Source of the DNA: Welwitschia mirabilis
Taxonomy: Eukaryota; Gnetophyta; Gnetopsida; Welwitschiales
DNA length: 28,812 nucleotides
Reading direction: 5' to 3'
Assembly: GCA_051453625.1 (NCBI GenBank)
Contig: JBOZIK010000001.1
Coordinates: 93,190,115-93,218,926 of the forward strand
Below the pieces are notes generated by a model. That model made no database searches and had not been told where the DNA came from. It saw only the letters and a list, made by a program, of their open reading frames with translations. Position 1 is the first letter of the stretch, and the number at the start of each line of letters is the position of its first letter. Below are positions 18,090 to 28,812 of this stretch, piece after piece. The position numbers were made by a program, and so were the translations under genes.

Positions 18090-21000
18090 AAAATGTCTAA
18101 TGAAGAAAGTTATCCTGCTCTCATGGCCATTGCACATTCTCAAGAAGAAAAAGGTGAGATAAGAGATTAAATAGATTATGAAGACAGCATAAGTTTAGGT
18201 TTTCAAGAAAGGTATGAAATAATTTCTAAATAATGTATTAAACTAGAAAGGTATATATTAAAATTAAAAAGTTACTTCGTATTCATAAAGAAGCTTATGA
18301 ATAAGAAAAGAATATTAGCAATAAATCATCTTCAGAAAACTTAGATCTTAAAGCTAAGGTTAATAGACTAACATGTGAATTAAAGTTTCTAAGATAAGAA
18401 CTATCTAATTTAAATAAGATTAATGAGAAATTCACCCAAGGAAAGGAGAGTTTAAATATTATGCTTAGGCAGTGTAGACAATTAAATGACAAAAATGGTT
18501 TGGAATACAATGAAGCTATAATAAGCACCTCAACCTTCTTACATAACAAATGTAACTACAAGTCAAGGTATCAACACTTAATGTATATAAATAATACTAT
18601 TCACTATTATTGTCATAATAGAGATCATTATCACTATAGATGTCTAATGAAATTTAAAATCACATATTGTATTAACAATGCCAAAAGACCAAGTAGATTG
18701 GTACAACATTTTGTGAAGGATAAATCAAGAAAAATATGTATAATAAAATACAAAATCACCCTTTAAGCTCAAATAGAACTCTATAATAGTAAATAAGCAT
18801 GTATGGTATGTTAAAAGTAAATGTTCTAGACACATAAACAAGAGACAAATCCAGCTTCATCACCTTGGTGGAATAAGACAAGGGAGTTGTAACTTTTGAA
18901 GAAAACAAAAAAGCACCAATCCAAGGCATTAGTGCCATTGGGGTAGAAAATTTACCAGAGGTAAAAGACATATTTTTTTAGAAAGTTTGCAACATAATAT
19001 CTTAAGTGTAAGTTAAAAAAGACATATTTTTTAGAAAACTTTTCTGTTATGTTTACAAAAAATGATTATATTATAAGAGAATAAAACATTTCCAAAGTCT
19101 TATTTATTGGTGTAAGGAAATCAAATGTTTATATTACTACATTATAAGATATATATAATAATGGAATCAAGTTTTTTTATTAACAAAACAAATGAAGCAT
19201 AGATATGGCATAAAAAGCTTAGTCATGTGAATAAAGATCTTCTCAAAATCGTATCTACAAAGAAAATGGTAAGAGAACTTTTTAAGTTTAAAAACATTGA
19301 TAATTAGATCTGTGAATATTATTAGAAAGGAAAGCAAAACAGGGTAAAATTTGTTAAAAAATTAGTATCTCTACTAAATTTCCATTAGATCTCTTACATT
19401 TAGACATTATTGGTACTTCAACTACATAAAGCTTAGGTAAGAAAAGGTATTATTTGATAATTGATTTTTCTTGTTTTACATGGATATCTTTCCTAGCACA
19501 TAAGGATAAGGATTTTAATCCTTTTTATAAGTTGTGAATTAGGTTACAAAATCAAGAGAAATAAGGGATAAAAATGATAAAAATTGATAATGGCACTAAA
19601 TTAAAAAATGCAAAGTTTAGAGAATTCTGTGAACAGTTTGACCTTCTACATCAATTCTCTACTCCAAGAACACCCCAACAAAATGGAGTAGCTAAAAGAA
19701 AGAATAGATTTATTAATTAAATGGCCAAGACAATGATGCATGAAAAAAGGGTAACATATCATTTTTGAGCAGAAGCAATCAATATAGCCTGCTATGTTTC
19801 TAATAGAGTTCTAGTAAGAAGATTCACTTTTAAAACTTCATATGAGTTATAGTCAAGTAGCAACCTTCTATTAATTACTTCATATCTTTAAATTAAAATT
19901 ATTTATTTTAAATGAAAAGAATAATTTGAATAAGTTTGATTCAAAAGTTGATGAAGAAATTTTTCTAAGATATTCTATGGTTAGTAATGCTTATATGGTG
20001 TACAATAACAAAAGTCATATAGTTGAAGAAACTATAAATGTTAAAATAAATGACATTGAACCAACTTCTATGATCATGGAAGATTATTATACTATTATGC
20101 AAATTGTTTAACCCCCTAGGCATCCTTAACTTCAATTAGATAGTGAGGAAGAAAAATAAGAAACAAAAAAAGAAAATCTATAAACCACGATCAAACTAAA
20201 GAATAGTTACTCTATTAGCAACATCATAGGTAGTCCATATGGAGGTATTCAAACTGGAAGTCATATGAGAGAATTTTGTGATTATGTAGTCTATATCTCT
20301 TAAGTGGAACCTAAAACCTTCAAAGAAGCTAAAATTGATAAACATTGGATGGTTGCCATGCAAGAAGAGCTCAATCAATTTGAAAGATGCAATGTTTGAG
20401 AACTTACTCTAAGACCTTCTAATAAACCAGTTATTAGCACTAAGTGCGTTTTTAGAAATAAAACAAATGAAAATAATAAAGTTATTACAAACAAAGAAAT
20501 ATTATAGGTAAAAAAATTACAATCAATAATAAGAAATTGACTTTAAAGAAACATTTGCTCTTGTGGCTCATATGAAATCAATAAGAATGATTCTAAGCTT
20601 TGCTTATAGGAAAGGTTTTAGACTTTATCAAATGAATGTTAAGAGTGTATTTCTTAATAAAAATCTTTAAGAAGAAGTATTTGTTAAACAATCAGATGGG
20701 ATCATTGACTCATAAAAAGCTGATCATGTTTTCAAATTAAAGAAGGCTCTCTAGGGTCTTAAACAAGCTCTAAGAGCTTGATATGAAAAGCTATCAGGTT
20801 ATTTGATTAAAAATTGTTTCAAAATAGGTACATAAGATGTAACATTAATTATTAAAAAAGATAGTAAATATTTTATTATTGTTTAAACTTATGTAGATGA
20901 TATTATTTTTTATACTACTAATGAATACTTATGCAAGAAATTTGCTAAGATTATGTAGGATGAGTTTGTAATGAGTCTTATATGAGAAATAAGAAGCTTC

Positions 21001-21840
21001 TTGGAACTTCAAGTTAAGTAACATAAGTAAGGTACATTTATTTTATAAGCTAAATATATTAAAAATTTGCTAGTGAAATATGGTTTGGAAGATTGCAAAG
21101 GAAAAGACACTTCCATGAATTAAAACATCAAATTAAGCAAAGATAAAAAAGTTAAGAAGGTGGATCAAAAGCTATACAGAGGTATTATTGGTAGTATATT
21201 ATATCTTATAGTCAATTGACCTGATATTATGTTTTTGAGTGTATAAATTTATGCACATTATCAAAGTGATCTTAGAGAATCACATATCATAGATGTTAAA
21301 AGAATTTTTCATTACTTAAAAGATATTATTAATTGGGGCCTAGAGTACTCAAAGGAGCCCTTCCTTAATCTAGTAGGATATGGTAATATAGATTGGATAG
21401 GATACAAAAATGATAGAAGAGGCATACTTGTGCTTTTTGCTTGGGTAATGCTTGATATCTTGGAGTATTAAGAAGCAAAACTCAACTGCTTTATTTATAG
21501 TAAAGGATAAGTATATTACTGTAGGAAGTTGCTATATATAACTTCTATGGATGAAGAAAACATTGAAAGATTTTTTTCTCTCTTCATGAATAAAATTCCT
21601 AGTTATTATAACAATAAGAGTGTCATTAATATCTCAAATAATTCTATACAACACTCTAGAACTAAGCACATTAAGATATGACATCACTTTCTTAGAGAAC
21701 ATGTTTAGAACAAAGATATCATAATGAACTATATTAGTACAAACGATTAACTTATAGATGTATTTTCAAAATCTTTGAGAACTAAAAGATATGTAAAACT
21801 GTGTAGGAACTTAAGGATTAGGCCTTATCCAGCTAGGTAA
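18090..21840 (+). pseudogene. gag-pol: Sirevirus-like copia gag-pol polyprotein relic (family B), 5' truncated
   Basis: A heavily decayed copia polyprotein, readable domain by domain. Gag C terminus: about 18090-18600, with a coiled-coil-like part and FTQGKESLN. Knuckle: 18602-18643, C-x4-H-x4-C kept but the first Cys is His. Protease: near 18804, WYVKSKCSRHI, where D-S-G is now K-S-K. GAG-pre-integrase: WHKKLSHVNKDLL from 19206. Integrase: Asp at 19403, Asp at 19586 and Lys at 19694 in place of Glu, with exact D-61-D and D(35)E spacing, in NGVAKRKNR. Reverse transcriptase: about 20380-20950, with YVDD at 20890-20901. RNase H: about 21360-21720, with NSIQHSRTKHIKI and HHFLREHV. The frame ends at TAA 21838-21840. 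Dozens of stops and several frameshifts are present. No 5' LTR or gag N terminus exists upstream. Short clean stretches such as 18461-18766 and 19926-20111 are pieces of this relic. Confidence 0.88.
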
Positions 21841-22579
21841 GTAAATAGGTAATATCCTTAAATTCTGAACTCCACATTATAATTATTCTATGAGTTGAAA
21901 TTATTAGTTAAATATGATTAAAAGTTAAATTATATACTTGTTAATCACTTTTTAAAAGTATCATTATTATGATTATAGTACTCATAGATCTTTTTGAAAA
22001 TTCTAAAAACTTTTATTACAAACATCTTCATCTTTATAAACATCTTTGAGAAACACATCTTGAGAATTATAGACATCTTTGACTGTCATATGGACTAAAA
22101 ATGACTAGTAGAAACTTAGCTGGTACTTCTAAAGACACAAACTTAGGGGGAGTGACAGATGTTAAAGTAGGCACATATGTCTGGGGAGCATCATATTCTT
22201 AAATTTCTATTCATTTTATCTACTATTTAAAAAGGGGAATAAGTTTTAGAAAATTAGTGACGATAAATAGTATTTAGTTGGGAAACATTCGAATAATCAT
22301 TAATACTCTAATATATTTTTTTCTTAATGAATGATCAATTATTCTTGTTGCTTTAGCTGCTTTTTAAATGGTTTTTTAAATGTATCTTATTCTAATTCTT
22401 TAAGTTGTGTATATCTATATGCTTTCATCTTATTTCAAAGGGGCTTATATCATGATTATTGCAACTAGTAATTATGTGCATTTTTCTCTGGAATATAAAT
22501 GTTTAATTTTAATTGATTAGATGAGATTATGCTAATAAGATTTACCATGTTTTGAACATCATCAAAAAAGGGGGAAGAT
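21841..22579 (+). mobile_element. Sirevirus family B 3' noncoding region with multiple purine tracts
   Basis: Noncoding stretch between the polyprotein end and the 3' LTR. Purine-tract motifs lie at 22144-22152 (TTAGGGGGAG-like, as in family A), 22183-22188, 22229-22239 and 22436-22443; the terminal tract AAAAAAGGGGGAAGAT ends at 22579. The architecture is the same as in family A. Confidence 0.7.
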
Positions 22580-24070
22580 TATTGGTAAATCTAGTTTTAA
22601 TGATTCCACTTGTCAAATATTTTATGTCATTATGTAAACAAGTGACTACAAGAACATTAGACCTTGATAGACACTAGATCATAATGGATATTTAGAGTTA
22701 ACATTTCACAAAAAGGATCAAATGCTAAAATTACAAGATTAATTATTTAAAAATGTCTAGAAGATTGAAGACATCTTAAGTGAAGACATCTAAAAATTTG
22801 AACACACCTAAGATGTACTAAATGAAAGTCACAAGCTAAAATAAGACTATCATATTCAAGATGTCTAAGCTAAAAATTGAACCTGACATAGATGAAGACA
22901 TCTACATATTTGAAGATATCTATACTAAGCCAAAATAAGTAATACCGTTAATTTTTTTGACTAATATCTTATGTTTTAGATGAAATATCAACTTATACAT
23001 TGCTGATTCATGATCATAGAGGCCTAAGAATACTATAGAGTAAAACTCATCAAACTATGGGCAAATTGACTAAAGGAATTTATAAAGTAAAGACGTTTGG
23101 CTATTAGTAGATGTCTATAAAAATGAAGACATTTCAAATTAAAGTTCATATCAGTTAAAGCCAAAGTTATGTACTAATGCTTAGATATTTCCTATCTATT
23201 ATGCAGCGGTTACAAAGTCAAATAGCTACCTTTCAAGCTTAAACAGCTAGGTCTTTCTTGACTGTATCAAGTGTTGACATCACAAAATAAAGTAGGTCTC
23301 TTAAAAATTCTATGAATACTTAGCTTTTAAATAGTGACACATAACGACTAGGTCCAAAACAAAGAATGCATGAGTAAAAGTACTTCTTATGAAGAATTAA
23401 AGGAATTATTTATAAAGGAACTTGCATTTCTTTCATCATTCGCTCTTGGATTTTCATTGCTGCATTCTTCATTTACACTTGTGATAGCAACTACAAAATC
23501 AAAGATCTTAAATATACATCATAGCTATCTCATCAAGCTTCTTATTGTATTGTACTTTTGGTTTTACATTGTGGAATATCTTATTACGAAATATTATTAT
23601 AAAGTCCATTCTTGAATACCAAACACATTGTAAGGCAACCCTTATATGGGTGTGCATTTGAGATTGTGCCTACAGGTACTTGTTTGATGTAATATTATTG
23701 ATGAGTTAGAAACCCATTATTCTCTTATAAGGGAGAGAGTGCTACCTTGCGAGGAGACTCTTACTATTATAAAGATTTATAGTGCGCTTATGAAAACCAT
23801 TATTCCCTTAGAGGGGAGAAAGTGATATCTTGCAAGGAGATTTTTATTTATTGTAAGGTTGGTAGTATGTCAAAAACCCACTATTCTTTTGGAGGTTAAG
23901 AATATCTAGAGGTGAGAGAAGAAGCCACCCTATCTATGTGGATGTACCAAGGTTAGAAAACCATGTTATCTTATTAAAGTCTATGATTATGCATTTTCAT
24001 TTTGTTATTTGATTTAAATATTATTTTGTAAAACTCATTCATCCCTTTTCTCTGAGTTCAATGGTTCTTA
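22580..24070 (+). repeat. 3' LTR of Sirevirus family B
   Basis: Begins TATTGGTAAATC directly after the terminal purine tract; the expected TG end is now TA. U3 carries about nine copies of GAAGACATCT or its complement between 22750 and 23135. A weak TATA-like CTTTTAAATAG is at 23323-23333. U5 has repeats near GAAACCCATTATTCTCTTATAAGGGAG-type blocks (about 23707, 23799 and 23875). The right end is uncertain: a CTCATTCATCCCTTTTCTCTGAG segment at about 24030-24055 resembles the usual U5 end. An 81-codon frame at 23370-23615 is ignored. With no second LTR in the window the boundary cannot be set exactly. Confidence 0.6.
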
Positions 24071-24663
24071 ATCTAGAGATTCATCTAAATTTTATCCTTT
24101 ACTTCAAAGATTCCTGTATCCTAAATTATGCACTTAAATCATCACGTTTTTAAGGCTCAACATGAAGGCATAATCTCATCCATTACATGAGTATTTGTGA
24201 GTTATTAAATTCTCTCGATACTTCACAGCCATTTATAAGCACAGAACGTATGAACCTTAAGATCTGTTAAATAATAAGAACTATAAATTGCAAAAGCAAG
24301 TTTGAATAACTCACACAGTTTGAAAGAACTTGATAATTAAATAAGCTTCATCTAAGAATTGATAATACCATTTTACTTTGCATTGACGATGGAAGTATAA
24401 AACCTACCTTAAGAACTAGTTTTACTTAAATATTACTACTACTAAAAAAAATTATGCATTAATAATTAAAGGATTTAAACCAATTATTTAATAAAACTAA
24501 AAGAAATACATTACATTAGTAAAGGAGAAGAAGAAGAATAACTCCTCAACTAGCCATGGATCATTCCATCCCCAAGAAAGATGTTAGAGTGTTATGATGT
24601 CTAAGCCTCCAAGTCTTCCCCACTATAAGACAACTAAAGATAAATATAATGAAGGGTTCAAGG
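24071..24663. other. Unassigned DNA, probably transcribed leader of a minus-strand LTR element
   Basis: No coding frame. Read on the minus strand it lies downstream of the TATA box at 24664-24674 and includes CCATGGCTAGTTGAGGAG, which looks like an element leader or U5. I could not find a primer site or an LTR end in it. Confidence 0.25.
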
Positions 24664-24674
24664 CCCTTTTATAG
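24664..24674 (-). promoter_or_regulatory. TATA box on the minus strand
   Basis: CTATAAAAGGG on the minus strand is a strong plant TATA box. It is preceded (rightwards) by a minisatellite and by CATATGTC/ACATGTC repeats, an arrangement typical of an LTR U3 and promoter. Confidence 0.4.
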
Positions 24675-25361
24675 AAAGAGATGGGGGTAAGGAGTGGTTA
24701 TAAGCTTTTGGATCATAGTATTAGATGAAATCTTCATCATTTAGAATTAAGTAGATAAACTTTTATCTTATAGCATTTGATAGAGATTATCTTGCAGTGG
24801 TAGTTAGATAAGATTCTATCCTCTAGCACTAAGTAGAATCTTTATCATTTAGCATTAGGTAAAGGTTACCTTGTAGTGTTAGGTAGATAAGATTCTATTC
24901 TCTAGCATTAGATAGAATGTCCATCATTTAGCAATTAGTGGAGGCTGTCTTGTAGTATTTGGTGGAGATTGACATAGAGCATTAGATGGAATCTTCATCA
25001 TGATGAATTTAACATATGTCCTTTGGAGTTAGATTCCTCTATTAACTAGTGGTATTGCCATATGTCTTGAGTGCCATCTCCACATACATCTGCTACATGT
25101 CTTCCAATGCTATTGCTACATGTCACCACCTTATGTCTCCATTTCCACCATTGTTTTATGCGAAATTGTGTCCATCTTCCATTATGTATTTCAAAATGTG
25201 GCTAAAGATCTGCAATTAATATGAGAAAAACATAATATTAAATTTTATTCTAAAAATAATAGAAGATATATTTTATAATTAAAATAATTAAATTAATGTC
25301 TTCATTTATGATAAATTGGCCTAAAACATTTGATATAAATGTCAATTTTTACATATTAACA
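24675..25361 (-). repeat. Putative LTR U3, minus strand
   Basis: On the minus strand this would begin TGTTAATATGTAAAAATTG at 25361 after purine-rich GTTAGAAAGTG. It contains five CAYATGTC-like motifs (25013-25137) and the minisatellite, then reaches the TATA box. The LTR reading is inferred from order and motifs only; no partner LTR is present. Confidence 0.3.
24715..25006 (+). repeat. Minisatellite of 24-29 bp units with a three-unit period
   Basis: Eleven imperfect units around AGCATTAGATAGAATCTTC. Three unit types alternate (ending CTTCATCATTT, TTATCTTGT and AAGATTCTATCTCT), giving a higher-order period of about 79 bp. Seen directly by aligning lines 24715-25006. Confidence 0.8.
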
Positions 25362-26818
25362 CACTTTCTAACTAGTCTTTCGCTAGTTCCTTAGTAAAAA
25401 GTCGATAATGAAATGGTTAAATATGGAAAAATTGGCTATGTTAAAAGCACTTTAAGTGTGCAACTAATATAACTTGAAAAATTTTATGACTAATTTTATG
25501 TTATTAAGGCATCAAAGTAAACAATTTAGTGAAAATTGAGTGAAAATCGAGATGCCATACCTCCTAACCAAAACTAAACTTTATTCTCAAAGTTATAAAA
25601 GATGGAAAATTTATATAAGACTTTGGAGAATAAGTTAATTATATGGCTAGAAAATGATCATGATGAATGTATTTAGTAAAAATAATGCAATGTAGGATCT
25701 AATCTAGGATGTAATATTTAGGGAACCTAACAAAAATTCCATCATCTACAAATTTAAAAGATAGAATACCTAAGTTGATGGCCACATTTATTAAAAATTT
25801 CATAAATTTTATTTTAATTTAAATGGATGGTGTTATTAGACAAATAAGATATTATCTAAATAAACCTATAAGTTATCAAAAATTAGTGAAGAAAATTTCC
25901 AACTAGACAAGTTAAAGAAAAGGAATCATAAAATAATCTCCTAATTTTACCTTTTTATTCTAATTTACCTTTTATACAACTATGCCTTATTTCTTATTTT
26001 AAGAATTTTGATCAAATTAAACATTTAATTTATAACATCTCCTTTTAACATAGTTAAGCATGTTGATTTATAAACGAGTCAGTGTTGCATTATCAAAGAA
26101 TAGTTATAGCCCCAATATAGTTGAACATGTCATAAGTTAAATCATTAGAGCTGCACTGCTTGTGGACATTCATAGCCTCAATGTAGTTAACTAAATCCAA
26201 TTGTTAATGTTTAATAAGTAGTGTGCTTTTGGAGAATAGATTTTTTTAATTTTCTTTATAATCATCCTTCTCATATTCAATACATTTTTTTTGCACATAA
26301 AGTGATCATTACCTTATTAACCTAATCAAAATAATTTCCATCCTTATAAAAAATTCTTGAAAATAATTCACTTAATATGAGAGCAAATTCTATCTTAATT
26401 CAAATGTATTCTCCCATTGAAAGACCTTAAGTGAAACTAAACTTTAAGAAGTTAACTAAAAAATAAGGAAAACTTCTTCTCAAAAAACTACAGGTAAACT
26501 TAAATTATACCTAATTCATAATAATAATACAATTACTTATTAAAGATTTATTCACTTAGTGGTCATTAACTAGGATCATCTAATCTAATGAATTCATGGA
26601 TAAATGGGAGGGAAGGGTGGTTAGTGGAGTTAAGGAGGTGAATTCATGAAAATGAAAAGGATGAAAGGTGAATTCTAAGATGATAATGGCTTATTTGATG
26701 GAGTGAGTGGTACTTAGGATTTCATACTTATTTAAGTATATGATTATATAGGTGGAAGTGCTTGCATGGTAGAAGGAATAAAAGGGCATTAATCACAAAA
26801 ATTTGAAGCATTTTTTAA
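25362..26818. other. Unassigned AT-rich DNA
   Basis: Nearly 1.5 kb without a credible gene. Two loosely similar blocks around CAATATAGTTGAACATGTC and CAATGTAGTTAACTAAATCC occur at about 26045-26210. A purine-rich patch (GGGAGGGAAGGG) lies at about 26609-26620. No polyprotein motif was found on either strand. Confidence 0.4.
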
Positions 26819-27649
26819 TATTGAGAACCCATTGTCATTGATTAATTTAATAAGTTTTTGTAAGTTAGTCTTTTGTGCAGGTAAATTTTAGCACCGGGTG
26901 ATCAATTTATCAGATCGGACAACCAAATGATCAAGAACTATAATACTGCTTCAGAAGTGGGCAACTACACATGACTTACTGGGTGACCAAACTAAGACAA
27001 CATAAAGACGATTAGTTAACACATGGATGATTTCCATCCTCACACAAGTGACCACATTTCACTTAGCCTGATCAAATATGATAGCAGGATGGGTAACCGA
27101 ATGCTTTCATATGGACAACTGTAACACACACAGTGAAATCCAGCCTGGTAGAAAGACAAATAACCAAAGATATTCATATGGGTAACTGCATGACATACAA
27201 TAAGAATATATCTGATAGCAGTTTGAACGACTGATAGTTATTATATGGGTGACTGCATGACAATCAGTTAAACATAAACCGGGTGACTTTAGGCTGATCA
27301 CATAAAATGAGATCGGGTGACCGTGTTCTACTAGGAACCTTCTCTGATAAGGTTAACAGGGTAGAAATGATTAGGGTAACCTAACTAAGAATGATCAAGT
27401 ATTTTCACAAGGGTAACCGAATTTGTGACATATCCTATACTAAGAAATTTACGATAAGCAAGGGTGACCGAACGTTAGAATAAGGGCAACCACAGTGCAG
27501 TCGACTGAAGATAATGAAAGATCAATCATGTGACAGAAAAATGTAACCGCTATGAACACAACAGTTCATTAGCAAAAGCACAATGGTTCCTTAAAAAATC
27601 ACAACAGTTCATTTCTTTTTGAGGAAACAATTATATATTACATTTTAAG

Positions 27650-27657
27650 TATAAAAG
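27650..27657 (+). promoter_or_regulatory. TATA box of the family C LTR
   Basis: TATAAAAG lies about 160 bases after the last U3 motif and about 475 bases before the LTR end, matching the layout of family A LTRs. Confidence 0.6.
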
Positions 27658-27823
27658 ATTTCCTCCAATCATAGAGCACACTGATACTGTTTTTGTCAAA
27701 TTCAAGATTGAATAAGGACTATTATACTTTCTACTAGTACATCTGAACATTCCAAAAAGTTCAGATTTCTGTTGTACTTGCATCATTGCAATTTCTTGAA
27801 AAGAATATTGATGTACCTTAGAA

Positions 27824-27833
27824 NNNNNNNNNN
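27824..27833. other. Assembly gap, 10 N
   Basis: A short gap inside the U5 part of the family C LTR. Confidence 0.95.
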
Positions 27834-28127
27834 TTTGTGCATTAGTGCATCCTTTTCTCTATCATTTGTTTTTAATTGAGGATAAGCCATAACATCCTCA
27901 TTAGCTGTGAAAGGTTATTTGATAAGCCTAAAAACCATTCTTGTGAGTGAATATATGCTAACTAGGAGAAGGAGTCTATAAAGCTGAAGGGTGGTATCTA
28001 TCAACCATTAAATACTGTGAGGTTATTATTTCTTTATACTTATTATTTTTGTAGGTTGTGAAGAATAAGAAGATAAAACTTAAAAGACCTATTCATTCCC
28101 ATCTAGGATCGATCCTCAATTATCAAT

Positions 28128-28139
28128 TAGTATTAAAGC
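28128..28139 (+). other. Primer-binding site, altered Met tRNA type
   Basis: TAGTATTAAAGC lies two bases after the LTR end and is followed by AAGGTTGAG, as in family A (CACTAGGTTGAG). It differs from TGGTATCAGAGC at three positions: two G-to-A and one C-to-T. Confidence 0.75.
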
Positions 28140-28190
28140 AAGGTTGAGCAATAGATCCTAATAGATCTCTGCTCCATTCATCCCTAGAGA

Positions 28191-28812
28191 ATGAGTCAAC
28201 CCACTTAAGAAAACTCTGTTACAAGACCTTCCTTCTTTGATGGAACAAAGTATGGTGATTGGAAAGTAAAGATAAGAGTATTTATTCAATCCATTGACCT
28301 GGAAATCTGGGAGTTTATTATTAATGGGTATTGTTGTCCTACTGTGCAGAATCCGGTTACTAAGTTGGCAATTGCAAAAAGTAGGGACAAATGGATGCCA
28401 GATAAGAAACAAGCTATAACCTGCAACTTCAAAGGCCTAAATGCTATCTTCTATGCTGTAGGTCCAAAATATTTTAAAAGAATGATGAACTGCACCACTG
28501 CCAAAAAAGCATGGGATATCTTAGATACTGCTCATGAAGGAACAAATTTAGTAAAGCAGGCTAAGCTTCAAATGTTGATTACCGAGTTTAAGGACCTAAA
28601 GATGGAAGATGATAAAGGTATAAATGATTTCTTTGCAAAACTAATAGATATTGTAAATTCTATGCATGGATTAAGTGAATCAATTAAAGAATTAAGAGTG
28701 GTTTGCAAAGCCTTTAGATCTATGGCAAAAAGGTTCGAATCAAAAGTGACCACTATAGAAGAAAGTAAGGACCTAAACATCATGAAACTAGATGAACTCC
28801 AAGGGAACCTTC
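28191..28812 (+). pseudogene. gag: Sirevirus gag (family C), nearly intact, continues past window
   Basis: Copia gag with a UBN2/DUF4219-type domain. It starts at ATG 28191, 51 bases after the primer site. Codon 6 is TAA (28206-28208), one C-to-T change from CAA; the following 200 codons are open to the window end. Visible segments are RPSFFDGTKYGDWKVKIRV, KKAWDILDTAHEGT, LITEFKDLKMEDDKGINDFF and SKDLNIMKLDELQGNL, in the order usual for this family. It would form the capsid of virus-like particles. Base composition is less AT-rich than in the other relics, and apparent minus-strand frames here are shadows. It is called a pseudogene only because of the early stop; translation from a later ATG is possible. 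Confidence 0.85.

Larger units (their letters stand above)
26819..28125 (+). repeat. 5' LTR of Sirevirus family C
   Basis: About 1.3 kb, with a 10-N gap at 27824-27833. It begins TATTGAGAACCC (TG end mutated to TA) and ends CTCAATTATCA two bases before a primer site. U3 carries about fourteen copies of a GGGTGACCGAA-like motif between 26893 and 27490. A TATA box is at 27650. The U5 end resembles family A (ACCTATTCATTCCCATCTAGG). Confidence 0.75.

Noticed and set aside
23370-23615. 81-codon frame in the family B LTR
   Set aside because: It lies in the transcribed part of an LTR with no known motif; chance.
27107-27301. 64-codon minus-strand frame
   Set aside because: It overlies the GGGTGACC motif array of an LTR; an artefact of the repeat.
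26893-27490. Regularly spaced short repeats considered as a CRISPR array
   Set aside because: The repeats are only about 11 bp, spacers are irregular, and the context is a plant LTR; this is a U3 motif array.
28158-28783. Two minus-strand frames of 84 and 71 codons
   Set aside because: Antisense shadows of the family C gag.

Overview
This is a repeat-dominated stretch of a flowering-plant nuclear genome. It is very AT-rich and interrupted by six assembly gaps (100, 833, 952, 100, 633 and 10 Ns). The plant assignment rests on the elements: Ty1/copia LTRs with a TGGTATCAGAGC initiator-Met primer site, a multi-purine-tract 3' region and a UBN2/DUF4219-type gag (Sirevirus-like), and a Ty3/gypsy relic with a tRNA-Asp-type primer site (Athila/Tat-like). 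I cannot name the species. No intact host gene is visible.

Layout. (1) 1-5671: a tandem Sirevirus arrangement, internal 3' end - LTR - gag-only internal - LTR - gag start/gap - LTR. (2) 5672-13790: a decayed Athila/Tat-like gypsy element. The Sirevirus array sits inside its 5' LTR (3' part at 5672-5929). It continues with a primer site at 5933, a leader, a gag relic with a perfect CCHC knuckle (6733-8114), gaps, two copies of a ~1.1 kb tandem unit (10336-11395 and 11547-12640), a purine tract, and a 3' LTR (about 12709-13790). (3) 13791-15252: an unrecognised, stop-bearing coding relic with a plausible intron (14442-15199), overlapped in another frame by a short UDP-glycosyltransferase-like motif. 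(4) 15253-18004: gap, AT-rich simple-sequence tract, unassigned DNA, and a possible short LTR. (5) 18090-about 24070: a 5'-truncated Sirevirus polyprotein relic readable from gag to RNase H, then its 3' noncoding region and 3' LTR. (6) 24071-26818: unassigned DNA holding a 24-29 bp minisatellite and a probable minus-strand LTR promoter. (7) 26819-28812: the 5' end of a third Sirevirus with LTR, primer site and an almost intact gag that runs off the window.

The elements do not work together; they are nested and adjacent insertions of different ages. Decay is strongly biased to C-to-T and G-to-A changes, seen best in the primer-binding sites, as expected for methylated, silenced transposons. 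The gag at the right edge is clearly the least decayed. I found no convincing new biological system. The most unusual items are the shared-LTR tandem with a gag-only unit, the dense palindrome-like motif arrays in three LTR families, the four-copy hairpin-like motif in the gypsy LTR and leader, and the purine-tract-headed 1.1 kb tandem units.
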